Source: Streptomyces sp. NBC_01335 (lineage in GTDB: Bacteria > Actinomycetota > Actinomycetes > Streptomycetales > Streptomycetaceae). Taken from it: 64,000 nt of DNA. The translations under genes were made by a program, and so were the position numbers. How positions within the stretch are numbered: the stretch's first letter is position 1; each line of letters opens with the position of its first letter. The notes below the pieces were generated by a model. The model did no database searches and was not told the DNA's origin. It saw only the letters and a program-made list of their open reading frames with translations. Shown in pieces: positions 62,016 to 64,000 of this stretch. Location: NCBI RefSeq assembly GCF_035953295.1, contig NZ_CP108370.1:806001-870000 (forward strand), written 5' to 3'.

Positions 62016-62960
62016 ATGATCCTCGTCACCGGAGGCTTCGGCTTCATCGGATCGCACACCGTACGGGCGCTGATCGACCAGGGCGAGGAATGCGTGGTCG
62101 TCCAGCGCGCCGCCCGCGAGCTCCCCGCCGTACTCGACGGGGAGCGGGTCCCGGTCGAACAGGCCGACGTCACCGACCTCGACGCCCTCCTCGCGATCGG
62201 CCGGCGCCACGACATCACCGGCATCGTGCACCTGGCCGGCTCCTACCCCTGGCCGGGTGTCCCCGACGCGCCGGTCGAAACGACCCGGCAGGTGCTCGGC
62301 GGACTGCTGAACGTGGTCCAGGCTGCGCAGGAATGGGGCGTACGCCGACTCGGGATCGCCAGCACCATCGGCGTCTACTTCGGGGCGGACGACCGCGGAC
62401 CGCTCCACGAGGACACGCCACTGTCGTTGAGCGCGTCCGTCTCGATCCCGACCTTCAAGAAGATCGGCGAACTGCTGGGCGGTTATCTCGCCGACACCAC
62501 CGGCATCGACATCGTCAGCTACCGCGTCTCCGGAACCTGGGGCCCGCTCGGCCACGCCGATCCGTTCTTCGCCGCGCCCGCCCTCGTCCACGCTGCCGCC
62601 CGCGGCACCGCCCCGGACTTCTCCGGCCAGATGCGGCCGCCCTTCGCGGACGACGGGCTCGACGTCACCTACGTCAAGGACACCGGCCGGGCGATCGCCC
62701 TCCTGCAGCTCGCCGACCGGCTGAACCACCGCACGTACAACGTCGGATCCGGCCGGGTCACGACCAACGCGCAGGTCGTCGAAGCGATCGGGAAGGTGGC
62801 TCCCGAGGCCCGGCTCGACCTCCCCACGGGTAGCGACATGCAGCAGCTGGTCCTCGATATCGGCCGCCTGAAGGAGGACACCGGCTACCAGCCCGAGTAC
62901 GACACCGAGCGAGCCACCGCCGACTACATCGCCTGGCTCCGCGCGGGCAACAAGAGCTGA
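62016..62960 (+). CDS. NAD-dependent epimerase/dehydratase family protein (extended SDR)
   Basis: A 314-residue Rossmann protein. The nucleotide motif GGFGFIGS is at 6-13 and the sheet/helix order is that of extended SDRs (STIGVYFG near 114). Where these enzymes have Tyr-x3-Lys, the segment reads IPTFKKIGELL, so the Lys can be aligned but the Tyr cannot. Catalysis may be altered or absent. Substrate unknown. AAGGAC is near the ATG, and divergent TetR control is likely. Confidence 0.85.
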   Translation: MILVTGGFGFIGSHTVRALIDQGEECVVVQRAARELPAVLDGERVPVEQADVTDLDALLAIGRRHDITGIVHLAGSYPWPGVPDAPVETTRQVLGGLLNVVQAAQEWGVRRLGIASTIGVYFGADDRGPLHEDTPLSLSASVSIPTFKKIGELLGGYLADTTGIDIVSYRVSGTWGPLGHADPFFAAPALVHAAARGTAPDFSGQMRPPFADDGLDVTYVKDTGRAIALLQLADRLNHRTYNVGSGRVTTNAQVVEAIGKVAPEARLDLPTGSDMQQLVLDIGRLKEDTGYQPEYDTERATADYIAWLRAGNKS

Positions 62961-63032
62961 AGGTGCCCGGAGCACGCCCGATCACGGGGCTGCGGTCCTG
63001 CTCGCTGCGTCCGATCACGGAGCTGAGGCCCT

Positions 63033-63064
63033 GCGGGCTTGCGGGCTTGCGGGCTTGCGGGCTT
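63033..63064. repeat. octamer array GCGGGCTT x4
   Basis: Four exact units followed by a diverged GCGGACT, in the 145-bp space between the convergent epimerase and RHH-like genes. Just upstream, two imperfect copies of CCGATCACGG-GCTG (62979 and 63010) add to the repeat character. Confidence 0.9.
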
Positions 63065-63105
63065 GCGGACTGCGGATGGGGTGATACGGGCTGCGACCGG
63101 CGCGC

Positions 63106-63324
63106 TCAGCGCGCGACGCGCTCCGTACCGAATTCCTCGGCGAAGACGGATTCGTACCGCTGCATGAAGTCGGCTGCCGCTTCGACGAAGGCGTGGCCCG
63201 CGTCCTGCGCGTCCGGTTCCGTCCGTTCGTCCAAGGGGCGGGTCATGGTCGCCCTCCTCCGCCGTGCGGCCTCGGCTGCGACGGCGGCCTGGTTCGCTCG
63301 GACGTTCAGCTGGGTTCTGGGCAT
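63106..63324 (-). CDS. small RHH-like protein (possible antitoxin)
   Basis: A 72-residue protein starting MPRTQLNVRANQAAVAAEAARRRR, which resembles the beta-strand and first helix of a ribbon-helix-helix DNA-binding protein, followed by an acidic helical tail (ADFMQRYESVFAEEFGTER). The ribosome-binding site is weak. It is divergent from the GNAT gene (137 bp). Pairing with that GNAT as a toxin-antitoxin couple is only a suggestion. Confidence 0.5.
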   Translation of the reverse strand: MPRTQLNVRANQAAVAAEAARRRRATMTRPLDERTEPDAQDAGHAFVEAAADFMQRYESVFAEEFGTERVAR

Positions 63325-63460
63325 CTTCCCAAGCTAGCGTCGCCCGGACCGCCCGAGCAAGGGGACCGGTCGGGCCCCTGCCCGGGGGCTGGGACCCGAG
63401 GGAGGACGCGCGTTGGAAATCTGTTCGCCTCCCGCCGTTCCCCGGTGGTGGGATGCAGAC

Positions 63461-63901
63461 GTGAACGATCTTTCGATGAGCAGCCTTTCGATACGCACTG
63501 CCAACCCCGATGATCTGGACGAGATCCTCGCCTTCTGGAAGGAGGCGGCCGAGGGGACGAGCATCAGCGACGACCGGGACGGGATCGAGCGACTGGTGGC
63601 ACGGGACCCCGAGTGCCTCATTCTGGCGGAACGGGACGGCCGGCTCGCGGGGACGGTGATCGCCGGGTTCGACGGTTGGCGGTGCCACCTCTACCGGCTC
63701 GCCGTCCACCCGGAGCAGCGTCGACGCGGCGTGGCCACCGCCCTGCTGTCGGCCGCGGAGGAACGGTTCGTACGCCTCGGCGGGCGGCGCGGGGACGCGA
63801 TGGTCCTCGACGCCAACGAGCGCGCCCACCACACCTGGCGCGCGGCCGGCTACGAACGCGAGTCCCGTTGGAGCCGCTGGGTGAAGCACCTGTCCCGCTG
63901 A
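63461..63901 (+). CDS. GNAT family N-acetyltransferase
   Basis: A 146-residue acetyltransferase of common streptomycete type. Motif A is YRLAVHPEQRRRGVATALL (about 78-96), with RxxGxA; the C-terminal ANERAHHTWRAAGYE near 126-140 is motif B. Starts at GTG 63461 or ATG 63476; both lack a ribosome site, and the coding sequence has the direct repeat CTTTCGAT twice (63470 and 63486). Homologues are known to me only as hypothetical acetyltransferases. Confidence 0.82.
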   Translation: MNDLSMSSLSIRTANPDDLDEILAFWKEAAEGTSISDDRDGIERLVARDPECLILAERDGRLAGTVIAGFDGWRCHLYRLAVHPEQRRRGVATALLSAAEERFVRLGGRRGDAMVLDANERAHHTWRAAGYERESRWSRWVKHLSR

Positions 63902-63913
63902 CGGACTCGCCCG

Positions 63914-63936
63914 GCCCCGGGGCCCACCCCCGGGGC
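63914..63936. terminator. hairpin after the GNAT gene
   Basis: GCCCCGG (63914-63920) pairs with CCGGGGC (63930-63936) 13 bp after the stop. Confidence 0.5.
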
Positions 63937-64000
63937 GCGTGGGAAGGGCTGGGCAGGGCCGTCGGGCCCGGGCAGGATTGAGGCGGAGGCGTGGGCGGGC

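Overview
The window is high-GC actinobacterial DNA. Almost every gene has a G/C third codon position, GTG/TTG starts occur, and several gene sets are typical of Streptomyces: a whiJ-like regulator trio, MurT/GatD, a c-di-AMP riboswitch in front of a secreted NlpC/P60 hydrolase, a GlnR-like site before the nitrate reductase, and ureABCFGD without ureE. It is best read as a chromosomal segment of a Streptomyces species. No rRNA, tRNA, prophage, intact insertion sequence or CRISPR array was seen.

Layout. 1-4.7 kb: polysaccharide use (the end of a family 8 lyase, a CE7 acetyl esterase, and a lower-GC secreted beta-helix protein with a glucan-binding module behind a LacI-type operator), flanked by a MITE-like repeat and a possible transposase scrap. 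4.7-17.2 kb: YjbQ protein, FAD monooxygenase, an extra MltG, a MarR/ABC exporter divergon, a 1000-residue FAD/Fe-S oxidoreductase, and a heterodimeric ABC exporter whose two ATPase domains have lost complementary motifs. 17.4-23.3 kb: a nitrate reductase fused to a CysJ-like flavoprotein, then a type II NADH dehydrogenase. 23.3-36.9 kb: DNA ligase, Ski2-like helicase, thioesterase, exonuclease, membrane DUF proteins, XRE-cupin/GNAT pair and glutathione peroxidase. 37-45.4 kb: acyl-CoA dehydrogenase with a divergent TetR gene, peptide deformylase, murT-gatD, pfkA, a CtaG-like protein, a 52-residue membrane protein and a PlsC acyltransferase. 45.5-55.6 kb: S33 peptidase, urease operon, riboswitch plus NlpC/P60 protein, and the whiJ-like trio. 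55.6-60.3 kb: biotin genes bioF and bioBAD. 60.5-63.9 kb: Doc-like protein, TetR/epimerase divergon, a small RHH-like protein and a GNAT.

How parts work together. Nitrate reductase and urease both feed ammonium assimilation and both have plausible GlnR half-sites. MurT and GatD amidate lipid II, and the riboswitch-controlled hydrolase and MltG also act on peptidoglycan. BioF, BioA, BioD and BioB form the last four steps to biotin. Non-coding structure is rich: three or four MITE-like palindromes of 55-164 bp, three octamer arrays, a 13-bp array, a perfect 60-bp palindromic terminator, and operator palindromes in most divergent intergenic spaces.

Limits: families were assigned by reading motifs, without database searches. 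Starts were chosen from ribosome-binding sites and family lengths and may be off by a few codons.
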